Source: Ectopseudomonas toyotomiensis (GTDB lineage: Bacteria > Pseudomonadota > Gammaproteobacteria > Pseudomonadales > Pseudomonadaceae). From it: a DNA stretch of 44,013 bases. The translations under genes were made by a program, and so were the position numbers. The stretch's first letter is position 1, and each line of letters opens with the position of its first letter. Shown one piece after another: positions 8,269 through 18,995 of this stretch. The stretch covers positions 1 through 44,013 of the forward strand of contig NZ_FOXK01000019.1 of NCBI RefSeq assembly GCF_900115695.1. The letters are read 5' to 3'. Below the pieces are notes generated by a model, which saw only the letters and a program-made list of their open reading frames with translations, ran no database searches and had not been told where the DNA came from.

Positions 8269-9588
8269 ATGAACGCTGTAATCGCTGCGGTCGGCATCAT
8301 GCTGGTCCTCAGTCTCTGTCGCGTACACGTGGTCGTGGCGCTGATCATTGGTGCGCTGGCCGGTGGGCTGCTTGGTGGGCTGGGCGTCGAGGGCACGCTG
8401 AAGGCGTTCAACCAGGGGCTCGGTGGTGGGGCGACCGTTGCCCTTTCATACGCGCTGCTGGGCGCTTTCGCGGTGGCCATCGCCAAGTCGGGCCTGGCTC
8501 ACGCCTTGGCGGACAAGGCTCTGGCGCTGGTCGGCAAGCAGCAGGAAGGCGCAGGTGGTGCGCTGAAGTGGCTGCTGATCGGGCTGCTGCTGGCGGTGGC
8601 GATCTCCTCGCAGAACCTGCTGCCGATCCACATCGCCTTCATTCCGTTGCTGGTACCGCCGCTGCTCTATGTGTTGAGCAAGTTGCAACTGGACCGTCGC
8701 CTGATCGCTTGCGTGCTGACCTTCGGTTTGATCACCCCATATATGTTCCTGCCGGTGGGTTTTGGCGGCATCTTCCTCAACGAGATCCTGCTGGCCAATG
8801 TCGCCAAGTCCGGTGTCGACGTTACGGGCATCAGCATCACCCAGGCCATGGCCATTCCAGCGCTGGGCATGCTTTGCGGGCTGCTCGTGGCGGTGCTGTT
8901 CAGCTATCGTGGCAAGCGCGTTTATGACCTGGAAAAGGTCGCCCAGGCCGAGCGCGTGGATGTGCAATACAACCCCTTGAGCCTGCTGGTTGCGGGGCTG
9001 GCCATCGCTGCAGCGTTCGTCGTGCAGCTGTGGCTGGACTCGATGATCATCGGCGCGCTGGTCGGCTTCGTGATCTTCTCGGTGTCCGGCGTGGTGCGCT
9101 GGAAAGAGGCGGACGGCCTGTTTACCGAAGGCATGAAGATGATGGCCATGATCGGCTTCATCATGATCGCTGCGGCCGGTTTCGCCGAGGTGATGAAGAC
9201 CACCGGTGAGGTCAAGACGCTGGTCGATAGCTCGGCAGCCCTGATCGGCCACAACAAGGCCGTTGGCGCGCTGCTGATGCTGCTGGTCGGGCTGCTGGTG
9301 ACCATGGGCATTGGCTCTTCCTTTTCGACCATCCCGATCATCGCCGCGATCTTCGTGCCGCTGGGCGTGCAACTGGGTTTCAGCCCGCTGGCCATCGTCT
9401 GCATCGTCGGCACGGCCGGTGCCCTGGGCGACGCCGGCTCACCTGCCTCGGACTCGACGCTCGGGCCAACCTCGGGGTTGAACGCCGACGGTCAGCACAA
9501 CCACATCTGGGACAGCGTGGTGCCCACCTTTCTGCACTACAACCTGCCGCTGCTGGCGTTCGGTTGGGCCGCCGCTATGCTGCTGTAG
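8269..9588 (+). CDS. Na+/H+ antiporter family (NhaC/YuiF-like) transporter
   Basis: This 439-residue, very hydrophobic protein has about 11-12 membrane helices and glycine-rich turns typical of the NhaC/YuiF branch. Motifs include GALAGGLLGGLG near the N-terminus and GDAGSPASDSTLGPT near the C-terminus. The ATG at 8269 follows AGGTGGA. It corresponds by position to P. aeruginosa PA2653, between the two receptor genes. Related proteins have been proposed to carry histidine or other amino acids. Its neighbours suggest a substrate sensed by one of the receptors, which is inference only. A terminator follows at 9645. Confidence 0.82.
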   Translation: MNAVIAAVGIMLVLSLCRVHVVVALIIGALAGGLLGGLGVEGTLKAFNQGLGGGATVALSYALLGAFAVAIAKSGLAHALADKALALVGKQQEGAGGALKWLLIGLLLAVAISSQNLLPIHIAFIPLLVPPLLYVLSKLQLDRRLIACVLTFGLITPYMFLPVGFGGIFLNEILLANVAKSGVDVTGISITQAMAIPALGMLCGLLVAVLFSYRGKRVYDLEKVAQAERVDVQYNPLSLLVAGLAIAAAFVVQLWLDSMIIGALVGFVIFSVSGVVRWKEADGLFTEGMKMMAMIGFIMIAAAGFAEVMKTTGEVKTLVDSSAALIGHNKAVGALLMLLVGLLVTMGIGSSFSTIPIIAAIFVPLGVQLGFSPLAIVCIVGTAGALGDAGSPASDSTLGPTSGLNADGQHNHIWDSVVPTFLHYNLPLLAFGWAAAMLL

Positions 9589-9644
9589 AGGCGTGAACAG
9601 ACGCCGGATTAAGTTCTCGGCGCCTTGGGTCGCTTAATTCCTCC

Positions 9645-9680
9645 ACGGGGTTGCCGATATATCGGTAGCCCCGTTTTTGG
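9645..9680 (+). terminator. Intrinsic terminator after the transporter
   Basis: ACGGGG (9645-9650) pairs with CCCCGT (9669-9674), extended by an inner CCGAT/ATCGG stem, and TTTT follows. It ends about 25 bp before the next receptor's start codon, so the mcpM-like gene must either use a promoter embedded here or rely on read-through. Confidence 0.7.
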
Positions 9681-9703
9681 TTTCGCACACAAGGACAATA
9701 AGA

Positions 9704-11386
9704 ATGCGCCTGACATTGAAAGCCAAGGTAATCCTGCTTGCGCTGGTTCCCGTCATCCTCTTCGCGCTGGTGCTCAGCGGTACGGCGGCGAGGGTGTTGC
9801 AGAATCTGGCTGCTGACGAAGTGGCCGAGACCCGCGAGCGTCTGCTGCAGGAGAAACGCAGCGAACTCGAGCACTATATCCAGATCGCACTGGGCTCGGT
9901 GAAGGGGCTCTATGATGGTGCCGCGCAAGGCGACATGGCCAGTCGCGACCAGGCCATCGCCATCCTCTCGAAGATCAAGTACGGCGCCGACGGCTACTTC
10001 TTCGGTCACGACTCCAACGTGGTGCGTCTGTTTCGTGGCGACAGCCCGGTGGATGTCGGCAAGAGCCTTGTCGACCGACGCGACTCCAATGGCGTCTACA
10101 TCAACCGTGAGCTGGTCAATGTGGCGAAGAACAACACCTATTTCGTCAATTATTCCTCGCCGCTGCCGGGCAACGAGGCCGTGCAGGTGCCCAAGCTCGC
10201 CTACAGCTACTACCTGCCCAAATGGGACATGGCCCTCGGTACCGCGCTCAACCTCGACGGTATCGAGGCGCAGATCGTCGAAGTACAGGGCGAGATCGAC
10301 CGTCGCATCGGCACCATCATCACCAGCATCATGGTGGTGGCGGCGATCCTCCTGCTGGTTTTCGGCGTGATTGGCGTGTGGTTGGGCAACGCTTTCCTGC
10401 GTCCGCTGCAGCAAATCAAGGCCAACCTCGATGATATCGCCGCGGGTGAGGGCGATCTGACCCGCCGCCTGCCGATCACCAGTGAGGACGAGTTGGGCCA
10501 ACTGGCGGGTTCCTTCAACCGTTTTGTCGAGAAGGTGCATGGCCTGGTGCGGCAGATCGTCGAGATGACCGGGCAGCTCACCGAGCTGGTGAGCCAGGTT
10601 TCGGAACAGGCGCAGCGCTCCGAGCAGGCCATGGGGCAGCAGCGCCACGAAACCGATCAGGTGGCCACGGCGATCAACGAAATGTCCGCCGCCGCTCACG
10701 AAGTCGCCAAGAGCGCGCAGAACGCCGCTGAAGCCGCGCAGCAGACTGATCGAGAAGGGCAGGCGGCGAAGAGCGTGGTCGATGGCAGCATTCAGCGTAT
10801 TCACTCGCTGGTCGAGGACATCCGCAGCAGCGGTGTATCGCTCGACAACCTGCAGCAGGACGTACTGTCCATCGTCAGCGTGCTCGACGTGATCCGCTCC
10901 ATCGCCGAGCAGACCAACCTGCTGGCGCTCAACGCCGCCATCGAAGCCGCGCGCGCCGGTGAGGCCGGGCGCGGTTTTGCCGTGGTCGCCGATGAGGTGC
11001 GTGCGCTGGCCAGCCGCACCCAGCAGAGCACCCAGGAAATCCAGGGCATGATCGACCGCCTGCAGCAGGGCACGCAGCAGTCAGTGACTTCGATGCGCCG
11101 TTCCAGCGATGCGGGCGAGCTGACCAGCGAGCAGGCCAACAAGGCCGGCGAATCGCTCGATGCCATTGCCCAACTGATCGCCACCATCAACGCCATGAAC
11201 GCGCAGATCGCCAGCGCCGCCGAGGAGCAGACGGCAGTGGCCGAGGAGATCAATCGCAGCGTGCATCAGATCGCCGTTGCCGTGGATAGCGTTGCCGACG
11301 AAACCGAGCGTGGCGCGCAGACAGCGCGCAGCCTGGCTGGACTGGGTGATCGCCTCGGGGCGCTGGTGCGTCAGTTCCGCATCTGA
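9704..11386 (+). CDS. mcpM: McpM/CtpM-like chemotaxis protein (sCache)
   Basis: This 560-residue chemoreceptor has TM1 at about 7-28, one Cache domain (sCache_2 style, with DGYFFGHDSNVVRLF and KWDMALGTALNLD), TM2 at about 205-228, HAMP and a signalling domain with the standard hairpin tip (EQTNLLALNAAIEAARAGE). Length and neighbours match P. aeruginosa PA2652, reported as the L-malate receptor. The ATG at 9704 follows AAGGAC; an in-frame upstream start at 9677 would put extra polar residues before the membrane helix. It converges with the LysR gene, leaving one base between the stop codons. Confidence 0.85.
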   Translation: MRLTLKAKVILLALVPVILFALVLSGTAARVLQNLAADEVAETRERLLQEKRSELEHYIQIALGSVKGLYDGAAQGDMASRDQAIAILSKIKYGADGYFFGHDSNVVRLFRGDSPVDVGKSLVDRRDSNGVYINRELVNVAKNNTYFVNYSSPLPGNEAVQVPKLAYSYYLPKWDMALGTALNLDGIEAQIVEVQGEIDRRIGTIITSIMVVAAILLLVFGVIGVWLGNAFLRPLQQIKANLDDIAAGEGDLTRRLPITSEDELGQLAGSFNRFVEKVHGLVRQIVEMTGQLTELVSQVSEQAQRSEQAMGQQRHETDQVATAINEMSAAAHEVAKSAQNAAEAAQQTDREGQAAKSVVDGSIQRIHSLVEDIRSSGVSLDNLQQDVLSIVSVLDVIRSIAEQTNLLALNAAIEAARAGEAGRGFAVVADEVRALASRTQQSTQEIQGMIDRLQQGTQQSVTSMRRSSDAGELTSEQANKAGESLDAIAQLIATINAMNAQIASAAEEQTAVAEEINRSVHQIAVAVDSVADETERGAQTARSLAGLGDRLGALVRQFRI

Positions 11387-11387
11387 G

Positions 11388-12290
11388 TCAGAGCGGGAAG
11401 CTCCAGCGACTGAATGCGTCGCTGAGCAACTCGATCCAGGCGCGGACAGCCGGCGACATGCCGCGCCTGTGGGTGTAGGCCAACTGGACATAGCCCTCTG
11501 GCACCGTCCAGTGCGGCAACAATGACACCAGGCTGCCATCGGCCAATTCCTCATGGCAGTAGGTGGTGGGCAGCAAGGTAATGCCCACCCCTGCCAGTGC
11601 CGCCGACTTGCGCATGGGAAAGTCGTCGACGGCCAGGCGCGCTTCCAAAGCGATCTCGCGAGCTTCCTGCGTCGTGTTGTGATGAAAGCGCAGGTGAATG
11701 CGCCGGTCGGCTCCGATGGCGCCCAGCGCTGGCAATTGCTGCAGATCTTCAGGCTGCTCCAGGCGCAGCCCGGCGATCAGATCCGGGCGCGCCACCACCA
11801 GCGCGCGCGCCGGTAGCAGGCGGCGAGTGATCAGGCCTGGTTCTTCGTCATCGGCGTTGCGCACGCGCAGGGCGACGTCCACAGCCTCGTTGAGCAGATC
11901 GATACGGCGGCTGGTCTGCACGACCTCCAGTTGCACCCTGGGATAGCGCGTCAGAAAATCATTGATCACGTCGGGCAATAGGGCCACGCCCGGTGGTGTG
12001 GAGAAGCGCACCCGACCACGCGGTTCGCTGGTCAGGTTGGTCACGGTTTCCTCGGCCTGTTCGGCCTCCAGCAACATGGCTTGGCAATGGCGCAGGTAGC
12101 GTTCGCCGATATCGGTCAGCGCCAGTTTGCGTGTCGAGCGTTGCAGCAAACGCGCGCCAAGGCGTTGCTCCAGCTCGGCGATGCGCCGCGACAGGCGCGA
12201 TTTGGGAATGCCCAGGGCGCGCCCGGCAGCGGCGAAACCACCGGCTTCCACTACCTTGGCGAAGTAAAACAGATCATTGAGGTCATGCAT
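11388..12290 (-). CDS. LysR-family regulator, divergent from azoR
   Basis: This 300-residue protein has an N-terminal LysR winged helix (LNDLFYFAKVVEAGGFAAAG) and a C-terminal periplasmic-binding-like effector domain. It belongs to the branch usually paired divergently with quinone or azo reductases. A perfect palindrome, TCGTCCTA-TCAG-TAGGACGA, lies four bases upstream of its ATG and is a candidate autoregulatory operator. I infer that it controls azoR in response to electrophiles or quinones, as related regulators do. The effector is unknown. Confidence 0.9.
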   Translation of the reverse strand: MHDLNDLFYFAKVVEAGGFAAAGRALGIPKSRLSRRIAELEQRLGARLLQRSTRKLALTDIGERYLRHCQAMLLEAEQAEETVTNLTSEPRGRVRFSTPPGVALLPDVINDFLTRYPRVQLEVVQTSRRIDLLNEAVDVALRVRNADDEEPGLITRRLLPARALVVARPDLIAGLRLEQPEDLQQLPALGAIGADRRIHLRFHHNTTQEAREIALEARLAVDDFPMRKSAALAGVGITLLPTTYCHEELADGSLVSLLPHWTVPEGYVQLAYTHRRGMSPAVRAWIELLSDAFSRWSFPL

Positions 12291-12294
12291 GTCA

Positions 12295-12314
12295 TCGTCC
12301 TATCAGTAGGACGA
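12295..12314. promoter_or_regulatory. Palindromic operator between lysR and azoR
   Basis: Perfect 8-bp arms TCGTCCTA and TAGGACGA surround TCAG. The site nearly touches the lysR start codon and lies about 95 bp upstream of azoR, as expected for a divergent LysR operator. Confidence 0.55.
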
Positions 12315-12409
12315 ACTATCGCATTTTTGCCATCTTATCGGCTATTGGTTCCATCGGTAGCCTCGGTGCAATTGCGTCACCACGTCGCATAGCACTCTGG
12401 AGAGCACCT

Positions 12410-13018
12410 ATGAAACTACTGCACCTCGATTCCAGCATCCTCGGCGATGCTTCCGCTTCCCGTCAGCTCAGCCGTTCTGTAGTCGAGGCCTGGAGCGCTG
12501 TGACTGCAGATGTTCAGGTGACCTACCGCGACCTGGCCAGCGATGCGCTGAGCCACTTTTCCGCTGCCACCCTGGTAGCCGCCGGCACTCCGGCCGAGCT
12601 GCGTGACGCCGCGCAGAAACACGAGGCCGAGCTGGCCGAACGCACCCTGGAAGAGTTTCTCGCGGCCGATGCCATCGTCATCGGTGCGCCGATGTACAAC
12701 TTCGCGATTCCCAGCCAACTGAAGGCCTGGATCGACCGCATTGCCGTCGCCGGCAAGAGCTTCAAATACACCGAGAATGGCCCGGTAGGGCTGGCTGGCG
12801 GCAAGACCGTGGTGATCGCCTCCAGCGCCGGTGGTATTCATGCCGGCCAGCCGTCTGGCCAGGCGCATGAGGACTATCTGGTGCGCATGCTGAATTTCGT
12901 CGGCATCGATGACATCGAGATCGTTCGCGCCGAAGGCCTGGCCTACGGCGAAGAGCCGCGCGCCGAAGCCATGAAAGGTGCAGCGCAGCGTATCTCCGAG
13001 CTGTTCGCCACTGCCTGA
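12410..13018 (+). CDS. azoR: FMN-dependent NADH:quinone/azo reductase AzoR
   Basis: This 202-residue flavodoxin-fold protein starts MKLLHLDSSILGDASASRQLS, the AzoR phosphate loop. It also has the GAPMYNFAIPSQLKAWIDR FMN-binding segment (about 94-112) and the SSAGGIHAG loop (about 142-150). AzoR homodimers reduce quinones to hydroquinones and cleave azo bonds, protecting against electrophiles. GGAGAG precedes the ATG at 12410. Transcription is divergent from the LysR gene and stops at a strong terminator at 13031. Confidence 0.95.
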   Translation: MKLLHLDSSILGDASASRQLSRSVVEAWSAVTADVQVTYRDLASDALSHFSAATLVAAGTPAELRDAAQKHEAELAERTLEEFLAADAIVIGAPMYNFAIPSQLKAWIDRIAVAGKSFKYTENGPVGLAGGKTVVIASSAGGIHAGQPSGQAHEDYLVRMLNFVGIDDIEIVRAEGLAYGEEPRAEAMKGAAQRISELFATA

Positions 13019-13030
13019 GCAGAGCGTTGA

Positions 13031-13067
13031 AACAACAAAGCCCGCGAAAGCGGGCTTTGTTGTTTCT
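13031..13067. terminator. Bidirectional terminator between azoR and ybiT
   Basis: A perfect 15-bp stem, AACAACAAAGCCCGC with GCGGGCTTTGTTGTT around a GAAA tetraloop, stands between two converging genes and serves both strands. Confidence 0.93.
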
Positions 13068-13078
13068 GTAGCGTGTGG

Positions 13079-14665
<1,587 letters not shown>

Positions 14666-15040
14666 AGGACTTACCTATCAGTAACTTGAGGTGCGCTGTT
14701 TAAAGGGTGATACCGCTTTCGAGCCTTTCAGCCCGGCCCGAACCGAGGAAGACGAACCTGCGCATATGAGTGAACGCTACGCCCCTGCCGGCAGACGAGC
14801 CGATAGGCTGGTGAGGCATGGGGGAGTGTCGGGCATCGTGGCGCCGGGGCCTGGTGCTGCTCAGGGCGACGTCGAAGCGCGCAATGGTATCACTTGGCAC
14901 TTCGAACCACAGCCCGTCATGGGCCGCTCGAGATAAAAGGGGGCAAGGCGGCGGTCATTTTAGTGATCACCGCTAGGTGAAAAGGGCGAGGTGGGACGAC
15001 CTGACTCGCAAGGCTGGTGCTTCGCAAGCTGAAAAATTTG
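14666..15040. other. Intergenic region without a supported gene
   Basis: This span separates ybiT from the iron locus and should hold the ybiT promoter on the minus strand. A short open frame on the plus strand (14691-14936) has a composition unlike a protein and no ribosome site. I see a small dyad near 14973-14993 and no RNA gene. Confidence 0.5.
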
Positions 15041-15062
15041 TAATAAGAATGATTCGCTATTA
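15041..15062 (+). promoter_or_regulatory. Fur box upstream of the sigma-factor gene
   Basis: Nested dyads TAATA...TATTA and GAAT-G-ATTC form an AT-rich Fur-box-like site about 50 bp upstream of the FecI-type sigma gene. This is where Fur represses such genes in iron-replete cells. It was read by eye against the known consensus. Confidence 0.7.
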
Positions 15063-15112
15063 ATGTTCGCAGCGGTCGCCATGCTTGTCCATGGTGTTTT
15101 CAGTCTGTTGGT

Positions 15113-15643
15113 ATGCGCCGCTTTATGTCCCCGTCCGAAACCGATTCGATCATTCCCCTTGAGGTGCTGTACGGCACGCATCAGGGCTGGCTGCATGGCT
15201 GGCTGCGGCGTTCGGTCGGCTGTTCGCAGCAGGCGGCGGATCTGGTTCAGGACACCTTTCTGCGCCTGCTGGTGCGTGATCAGCCTGTCGATAATCGGGC
15301 GCCTCGTGCCTTGCTGGCGCGTATCGCACGTGGCCTGGTGATCGATCATTGGCGGCGCGATGCGTTGGAGCGCGCGTATCTCGAAGCCCTGGCGCTGTTG
15401 CCCGAGGCGAGCCATCCGTCGCCGGAGGTTCGCTATGAGGCCTTGCAGTCCCTGGAGCGTATCGCGCAGTTGCTCGAAGGGTTGAAGCCCGCCGTGCGCG
15501 AGGCGTTTCTGCTGTATCAGCTCGGCGGCCTCAACCATGCGCAGGTGGCGCGGCAACTGGGCATTTCCAGTCGTACCGTTGAGCGGCATGTATCCAATGC
15601 CTTGCTGCATTGCTATCGCCTGTGCTTCGAAGCCGCGCCGTGA
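15113..15643 (+). CDS. FecI-family ECF sigma factor
   Basis: This 176-residue protein has sigma-70 region 2 (about 18-85, with AADLVQDTFLRLL) and region 4 (about 120-172, with LNHAQVARQLGISSRTVERHVSNAL). FecI-type sigmas are released by a FecR-type regulator when the outer-membrane receptor binds its ferric siderophore, and then transcribe the receptor gene. The start could be the ATG at 15113 or at 15125; neither has a clear Shine-Dalgarno sequence. The stop overlaps the next start (TGATG). A Fur box lies upstream, so two-level control by iron and siderophore is expected. Confidence 0.92.
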   Translation: MRRFMSPSETDSIIPLEVLYGTHQGWLHGWLRRSVGCSQQAADLVQDTFLRLLVRDQPVDNRAPRALLARIARGLVIDHWRRDALERAYLEALALLPEASHPSPEVRYEALQSLERIAQLLEGLKPAVREAFLLYQLGGLNHAQVARQLGISSRTVERHVSNALLHCYRLCFEAAP

Positions 15644-16560
15644 TGGCCGCCGGGCAGCCTTCCGAGTCCATCGTCCGTGCGGCCATCGAATGGCAGATGC
15701 GCCTGCGCGCCGAGCCTGCCAGCGCCGAGCTGCAACGCCAGTTGCATGACTGGCTGGCGCAAGACGAACAGCACGACCAGGCCTGGCAACGCCTGCAGCA
15801 GATGGCCGGGCTGTTTCGGCTGAATCCGCTGGGCGATGCGGCGCAGGCCATTCCCTTGTTGCAGCGGGCCGAGGCGGATCTGAGTCGGCGCCGGATGCTC
15901 AAGCTGCTCGGTTTGACGGCCGGTAGCGCTACGCTGCTGGCGGCGGCCTCGGCGCCGGTGTGGCGCACTGACTTCGCCACGGCCACCGGCGAAACACGGC
16001 GGCTCGAGCTGCCGGGTGATGTCGAGGTGCTGCTCAACACCGGTAGCTCAATCGATGTTCACGACCAGGAGCTCCTGTTGCGTAGCGGTGAAGCGCTGGT
16101 CGAGGGCGCGCAATGGCAACTACGTTGCGCCTTTGCCGAGTGCGTGGGGCACCGCGCGCGCATGTCGGTGCGCGAGTACGACAACCGCAGCGAAATACGG
16201 GTGGCGCAGGGTGAGGTTTTGGTTCGCGCCGCGGCGGGGCAGCGTCAGTTGCTGGCCGGCGAAGGGCTGGCGGTATCGGCCAGGGGCATGAGTCCGCTGG
16301 GGCGAGGCGCACTCGATCCCTTCGCCTGGACACGCGGGCTGCTGGTGGTCAACGACATTCGCCTGGTGGATTTTCTCGCCGAGGCGGGGCGCTACCGGCA
16401 CGGCTGGCTGGGCTGCGATCCGGCGGTGGCCGACCTGCGCCTGTCCGGTGTGTTCCGCCTCGCTGAGCCTGAACTGATGTTGCGCAACATCACCCATCTG
16501 TTGCCGGTGGCGCTGGTCGAGCGAACCCGTTGGTGGGTGCGCGTTGTGCCCATCGCTTAA
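15643..16560 (+). CDS. FecR-family sigma regulator (anti-sigma)
   Basis: This 305-residue inner-membrane protein has an N-terminal cytoplasmic anti-sigma segment with the family's Trp-rich pattern (AIEWQMRL, HDWLAQDEQHDQAWQRL). One hydrophobic helix follows at about residues 88-105 after RRRMLKLLG. The periplasmic FecR domain contains the TATGETRRLELPGDVEVLLNT-type strands. A C-terminal STN-like section (NDIRLVDFLAEAGRYR) contacts the receptor's signalling domain in this family. The start at 15643 overlaps the sigma factor stop. It transmits receptor occupancy to the sigma factor. Confidence 0.9.
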   Translation: MAAGQPSESIVRAAIEWQMRLRAEPASAELQRQLHDWLAQDEQHDQAWQRLQQMAGLFRLNPLGDAAQAIPLLQRAEADLSRRRMLKLLGLTAGSATLLAAASAPVWRTDFATATGETRRLELPGDVEVLLNTGSSIDVHDQELLLRSGEALVEGAQWQLRCAFAECVGHRARMSVREYDNRSEIRVAQGEVLVRAAAGQRQLLAGEGLAVSARGMSPLGRGALDPFAWTRGLLVVNDIRLVDFLAEAGRYRHGWLGCDPAVADLRLSGVFRLAEPELMLRNITHLLPVALVERTRWWVRVVPIA

Positions 16561-16613
16561 AAATTTTTGTCGGACTTTGGCGGCTCATCCGGTTAGGGGT
16601 GATCACTCCCTGA

Positions 16614-18995
16614 ATGGATACCCTCATGCGCTCTACCTGCTCTCTGCCGTCGTGCCTGCAACCGCGCAAGCTGTCCACTGCCATTTGTATCGCCCTGGCG
16701 CTATGCGGCGCAGCCACCAGCCCCGCGTTGCTGGCGGCCGAGCCGGCGCCGCGTGCGTCCGCTGCTGATGTACCGGGTGGGGCGCTGGATCAAACGCTGA
16801 GCCTCTATGCCGAGCGGGTCGGCATCACCTTGTCGTACTCGCCGGAGACAGTCCGCGGACGGGTAAGCCCCGGCTCGGCAGGCGCACAGTCGGTCGAGGA
16901 AGGCTTGTCGCAGATTCTGGGTGGCACCGGGCTGGTGGCCGAGAAGACCGCGTCCGGCTATGTGGTGCGGCCGCTACGCGCCGACGACAGCTATCAGCTG
17001 CAGCCAGTGACTGTCGAGGCCGCGCCGACGCAAAGCGCTTTCGCGCCGCTGCCGGGTTATTTCGCCAGTAATGCCAGCACGGCGACCAAGACCGATTTGC
17101 CGATTCTGCAGACCGCGCAGAGCATCAGTGTGGTCACCGCCGGGCAGATCGCCGATCGCAAGGTCGATCGCGTCGAAGACGCCGTGGCCTATAGCGCTGG
17201 CGTACGTACCGGCGGCTCGGGGCTCGATCCGCGCTTCGATCAGATCAACATCCGCGGTTTCGACACCACCATGTCCGCTGACTTCCTCGACGGTCTGCGC
17301 CAGCCCTACAACGGCTGGTTGTCGATCTACGGCACGGAGGCCTACGCCCTGGAGCGCATCGAGGTGCTCAAGGGCCCGGCTTCGGTGTTGTACGGGCAGA
17401 TCAGCCCCGGCGGCATGGTCAACCGGGTGAGCAAGCGGCCCAGCCTGCAGGCGAAGAGTCAGGTGGAAATCCAGGCCGGTAATCACGATCACCGGCAAGG
17501 GCAGTTCGATGTTGGCGGCAAGCTGGACGAGGCGGGCGATGTGCTGTTTCGCACCGTCGGCGTCTATCGTGACGCCCACTACGACATCGAACAGCTGAAC
17601 AATGACGTGCGCATGCTGGCGCCGTCGCTGAGCTGGCAGATCGATCCGGCCACCAGCTTGACCCTGCTCGCGCAATATCAGGAGCGCGAGACCGCCGCCT
17701 CGCCAATGCTCTATCACGACGGTAACCGCCTCACCGATTTCTGGCAGGGCGATGAGTACTTCGACAAGCTCGGCCAGCGTCAGTGGACCTTCGGCTACGA
17801 GTTCGAACACGCCTTCAACGACACGTTCAGCCTGCAGCAGAATCTGCGTTACGGCCAGCTGGACACCACCAACCAGTACCTGCAACCCAACGGCACGATC
17901 ACCAACGGGGTGATGGAGCGTTATGCCGTCGGGGTATACGAGGATATGGAGTCGGTGAGCAGCGACACTCGCCTGGTCAGCCGTTTCGCCACTGGCGAAC
18001 TGCAGCACACCCTGCTGACTGGCTGGGATTACGCCTGGTTCGACAGTTCGGTGCTTTACGCCTCCGGGCCGGCGCCGTCGATCGACATCAACGCACCGGA
18101 TTATCACCAGCCGGTCAGTCGTCCAGGCACCTTGCTGGCTGACCAGGACAGCCTGACCCAGCGTAGCGGCATCTACCTGCAGGACCAGATCGAACTCGAC
18201 CGCTGGCGTCTGTCGGCCGGCGTGCGCCGCGACTGGGTGCATGTGCGCACCAGCGACAACCTGAGCGATAGCAATAGCAAGCGCAGTGACTCTGCTACCA
18301 CCTATCAACTGGGGGCGTTGTATCTGTTCGACAATGGATTGGCGCCCTATGCCAGCTATGCCGAGTCCTTCCTGCCGCAGAGCGGCAGCAACGCCGCCGG
18401 CCCGCTCAAACCGACCGAAGGCAAGCAGTACGAGATCGGCCTCAAGTACCAGCCGCCTGGTACCAGTGCACTGTTCACCGCGTCGCTCTATCACCTGACG
18501 CAGGAGAACGTCTCGACCCGCGACCCACTCGATCCGCTCAACACCGTACAGACCGGCGAACAGGTATCACGTGGTCTGGAGCTGGAGGCCGTGGCCGACC
18601 TCAGCGATCGCCTGCATCTGACAGCCAGCTATAGCTACAACGACTCCGAGGTGACCAAGAGCAACGATGGCAACCAGGGCAAGGACCCGAAAAATACGCC
18701 GCGCCACATGGCGGCGCTGTGGCTCGATTACAAGCTACCGCTTGGTCTCGGTTTCGGTGCGGGCGCGCGCTACACCAGCAGCGTCTACGGCAACAACATG
18801 AACACGGTGAAAAGCGAGGACTACACCCTGTTCGACGCCGGGGTGCACTACGACTTCGCTGGCGACCTGGACGGTGTGCGTCTAGCCGTCAATGCCCGCA
18901 ACCTGACCGACAAGCAATACGTCAACTGTCAGGATGGCTATTGCTATCGTGGCGAGGCGCGCAGCGTGGTCACCAGCCTGAGCTACAGCTGGTGA
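16614..18995 (+). CDS. TonB-dependent siderophore receptor with signalling domain
   Basis: This 793-residue outer-membrane transducer has a signal peptide ending near LLAAEPAP, then an STN signalling domain (about 50-120, with ALDQTLSLYAERVGITLSY). A TonB-box region near LQPVTVEA is followed by a plug domain (QSISVVTAGQI, NIRGFD) and a 22-strand barrel ending in the aromatic SYSW. The STN domain marks it as a transducer that signals to the FecR/FecI pair encoded just upstream. It resembles the FoxA/FiuA/FpvA group, but the siderophore cannot be read from sequence. The first ATG at 16614 was kept; one at 16626 is possible. Confidence 0.92.
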   Translation: MDTLMRSTCSLPSCLQPRKLSTAICIALALCGAATSPALLAAEPAPRASAADVPGGALDQTLSLYAERVGITLSYSPETVRGRVSPGSAGAQSVEEGLSQILGGTGLVAEKTASGYVVRPLRADDSYQLQPVTVEAAPTQSAFAPLPGYFASNASTATKTDLPILQTAQSISVVTAGQIADRKVDRVEDAVAYSAGVRTGGSGLDPRFDQINIRGFDTTMSADFLDGLRQPYNGWLSIYGTEAYALERIEVLKGPASVLYGQISPGGMVNRVSKRPSLQAKSQVEIQAGNHDHRQGQFDVGGKLDEAGDVLFRTVGVYRDAHYDIEQLNNDVRMLAPSLSWQIDPATSLTLLAQYQERETAASPMLYHDGNRLTDFWQGDEYFDKLGQRQWTFGYEFEHAFNDTFSLQQNLRYGQLDTTNQYLQPNGTITNGVMERYAVGVYEDMESVSSDTRLVSRFATGELQHTLLTGWDYAWFDSSVLYASGPAPSIDINAPDYHQPVSRPGTLLADQDSLTQRSGIYLQDQIELDRWRLSAGVRRDWVHVRTSDNLSDSNSKRSDSATTYQLGALYLFDNGLAPYASYAESFLPQSGSNAAGPLKPTEGKQYEIGLKYQPPGTSALFTASLYHLTQENVSTRDPLDPLNTVQTGEQVSRGLELEAVADLSDRLHLTASYSYNDSEVTKSNDGNQGKDPKNTPRHMAALWLDYKLPLGLGFGAGARYTSSVYGNNMNTVKSEDYTLFDAGVHYDFAGDLDGVRLAVNARNLTDKQYVNCQDGYCYRGEARSVVTSLSYSW

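Noticed and set aside
14691..14936. Possible 81-codon gene upstream of the sigma-factor gene
   Set aside because: No Shine-Dalgarno sequence, no recognisable fold and odd composition; it lies in the ybiT promoter region.
16974..18494. A 506-codon open frame on the minus strand inside the TonB receptor gene
   Set aside because: Antisense shadow of a well-supported receptor; no ribosome site, and no recognisable domain.
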